A stretch of 7,461 nucleotides of DNA, taken from an uncultured Collinsella sp. (GTDB taxonomy: Bacteria; Actinomycetota; Coriobacteriia; Coriobacteriales; Coriobacteriaceae). Made by a program: the position numbers and the translations under genes. Below the pieces are notes generated by a model. It was not told the DNA's origin. It ran no database searches and saw only the letters and a list, made by a program, of their open reading frames with translations. Location: NCBI GenBank assembly GCA_900752425.1, contig CAADVE010000161.1:1-7461 (forward strand), given 5' to 3'. Numbering within the stretch: the stretch's first letter is position 1; each line of letters begins with the position of its first letter. This document shows positions 6,209 through 7,461 of the stretch, piece after piece.

Positions 6209-7461
6209 CGCCGAGACCAAGCGCGTCACATCCATCGCCCGTGCCATCAACTGGAGCTATATGTGGCGCCGCCTGATGAGCTACGTCTGGCTCGATCTGT
6301 TGCTGGTGGCGATTGCGACGGCAATCCTCGTCTATGGATACAACCAGACGCTGCCCGACGGCGCGTTTGCCGCGGGGTGGATCCCCGGCGCCACCGTTCA
6401 CGGCATATCGCTGACGCCCGCGCGCGGCTGGGACCTGGCCACGCTCACCTATACCGTCGAGCTTGCGCGTACCACCAAGACCTTCCCCCTCGCGCAGGAC
6501 CTCGTCACGCTATGGCCTCTCTACCTTGTCGTTGTGGGTTGGCAGGTCATCAGCGTGCTCAACATGCTCGGCGGCGCGAGGCGCGTGCGCCGCACCATGG
6601 CGCCGCTCAACGACCTGGCCTTGCGCGTGGACGAGCTCGGCCGTATGCAGCTCTCCGGCGGCAAGATGGAAACGCTGGAGCAGGCCATCGAGCGAGCAAG
6701 CGTCGATTCGCCAAGCGTCACCACTGGCGACGCCGATCTGGCGAGTATCGAGGTCGCGCTCAACCGCCTGCTGCGCCAGATGCAAGAGGCCAAGCTGCAG
6801 CAGATGCGCTTTGTCAACGATGCGAGTCACGAGCTGCGCACGCCCATCGCGGTGATTCAGGGCTACGTAAACATGCTCGACCGCTGGGGCAAAGACGATC
6901 CGGACGTGCTGGCGGAGTCCATCGCCTCACTCAAAGCCGAAAGCGAGCACATGCAGGAGCTCGTGGAGCAGCTGCTGTTTTTGGCGCGCGGCGATGCCGG
7001 GCGCACGGTCCTGCGGCGTGCGAATACCAACCTGGCCGCACTGGTCGGCGAGGTATGCGAAGAGTCACAGATGATCGATGCCGAGCACACGTATCGGCTG
7101 GCTTTTGACGCCTTGCTTGCCAGCGACCCGCGCTGCGACGCGCCCGTCGACGTGGCGCTCGTGAAGCAGGCTCTGCGCGTGATCGTGCAAAACGCCGCCA
7201 AGTACTCGGATGCGGGAACGACCGTCACATTTGGCATAACGCCGGATGCGGGCGCGGACACGATCGACATAAGTGTTGAGGACGAAGGCATCGGCATGAA
7301 CCAGGAATCCGCAGCTCACGCGTTTGAACGGTTCTACCGAGCCGACAACGCACGCGATGCCGGCGCGCAGGGCTCGGGTCTGGGGCTTGCCATTGCCAAG
7401 TGGATCGTCGATAGCCATGGCGGTGTCATTGGCGTGACCTCAGTCGAGGGCGTCGGCAGCC
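6192..7461 (+). CDS. Sensor histidine kinase (3' end outside window)
   Basis: The frame runs 423 codons from ATG 6192 to the edge without a stop. Membrane helices at about 32-50 and 105-125 enclose an extracytoplasmic sensor loop of about 54 residues without a recognisable ligand domain. A HAMP-like linker (about 126-198) precedes the dimerisation and phosphoacceptor domain, FVNDASHELRTP with H213. The ATP-binding domain shows the N box (QNAAKYSD, N334), the G1 box (VEDEGIGM, 362-369), the F box (FERFYRAD, 378-385) and the G2 box (GSGLGLAIA, 394-402). The missing part should be only a few tens of residues. The start overlaps the regulator gene by 17 nt in a different frame, so translation is probably coupled. 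It should phosphorylate the neighbouring response regulator in response to an unknown envelope signal. The start at 6192 has only a loose G-rich ribosome site; M24 is a possible alternative. Confidence 0.95.

Noticed and set aside
6263..7108. Plus-strand open frame of 281 codons overlapping the kinase gene
   Set aside because: The kinase frame starting at 6192 contains the H, N, G1, F and G2 boxes. This one is a +1 shadow, with Arg/Ala-rich content.

Overview
The window looks like a chromosomal segment of a high-GC actinobacterium of the Coriobacteriia, most like Collinsella. This is inferred from overall protein style, the strong G/C bias at third codon positions, one apparently leaderless gene and a short intergenic repeat of a type I associate with that group. 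No rRNA or other taxonomic marker is present, so the assignment is tentative.

Layout, left to right. Positions 1-1929 (minus strand) hold most of a DUF2207-type membrane protein with a signal peptide, a large extracytoplasmic domain, three predicted membrane helices and a glycine-rich tail; its C-terminal end lies outside the window. Positions 1930-2443 are a non-coding divergent region. It holds a short repeat/palindrome element (2049-2097) and a set of hairpins ending in a strong terminator-like stem (2273-2306). No gene precedes that stem on the plus strand, so a small RNA of about 180 nt is a reasonable hypothesis. Just before gluQ, a clean -10 box (2431-2436) sits so close to the ATG at 2444 that the mRNA should be leaderless.

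Positions 2444-3454 (plus) encode glutamyl-Q tRNA(Asp) synthetase (GluQRS). It converges, with only 15 bp between stop codons, on a minus-strand pair: a calcineurin-like metallophosphoesterase (3470-4195) and, upstream of it, a small two-helix membrane protein of unknown function (4281-4520). A 358-bp divergent region (4521-4878) follows, with a candidate promoter for the rightward operon.

That operon (4879 to the window end, plus) has three genes: a DUF4342 protein (UBA/TS-N-like N-terminus plus a membrane segment), an OmpR/PhoB-family response regulator, and a sensor histidine kinase whose start overlaps the regulator's stop by 17 nt and whose C-terminus is cut by the window. The regulator and kinase form a standard two-component system. 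The tight coupling to the DUF4342 membrane protein suggests it belongs to the same signalling unit.

Most genes are recognisable families. The least explained parts are the orphan terminator and hairpins between 2100 and 2310, the repeat at 2049-2097, the small membrane protein and the DUF4342-kinase linkage. No mobile-element gene, CRISPR array, tRNA or rRNA was seen.
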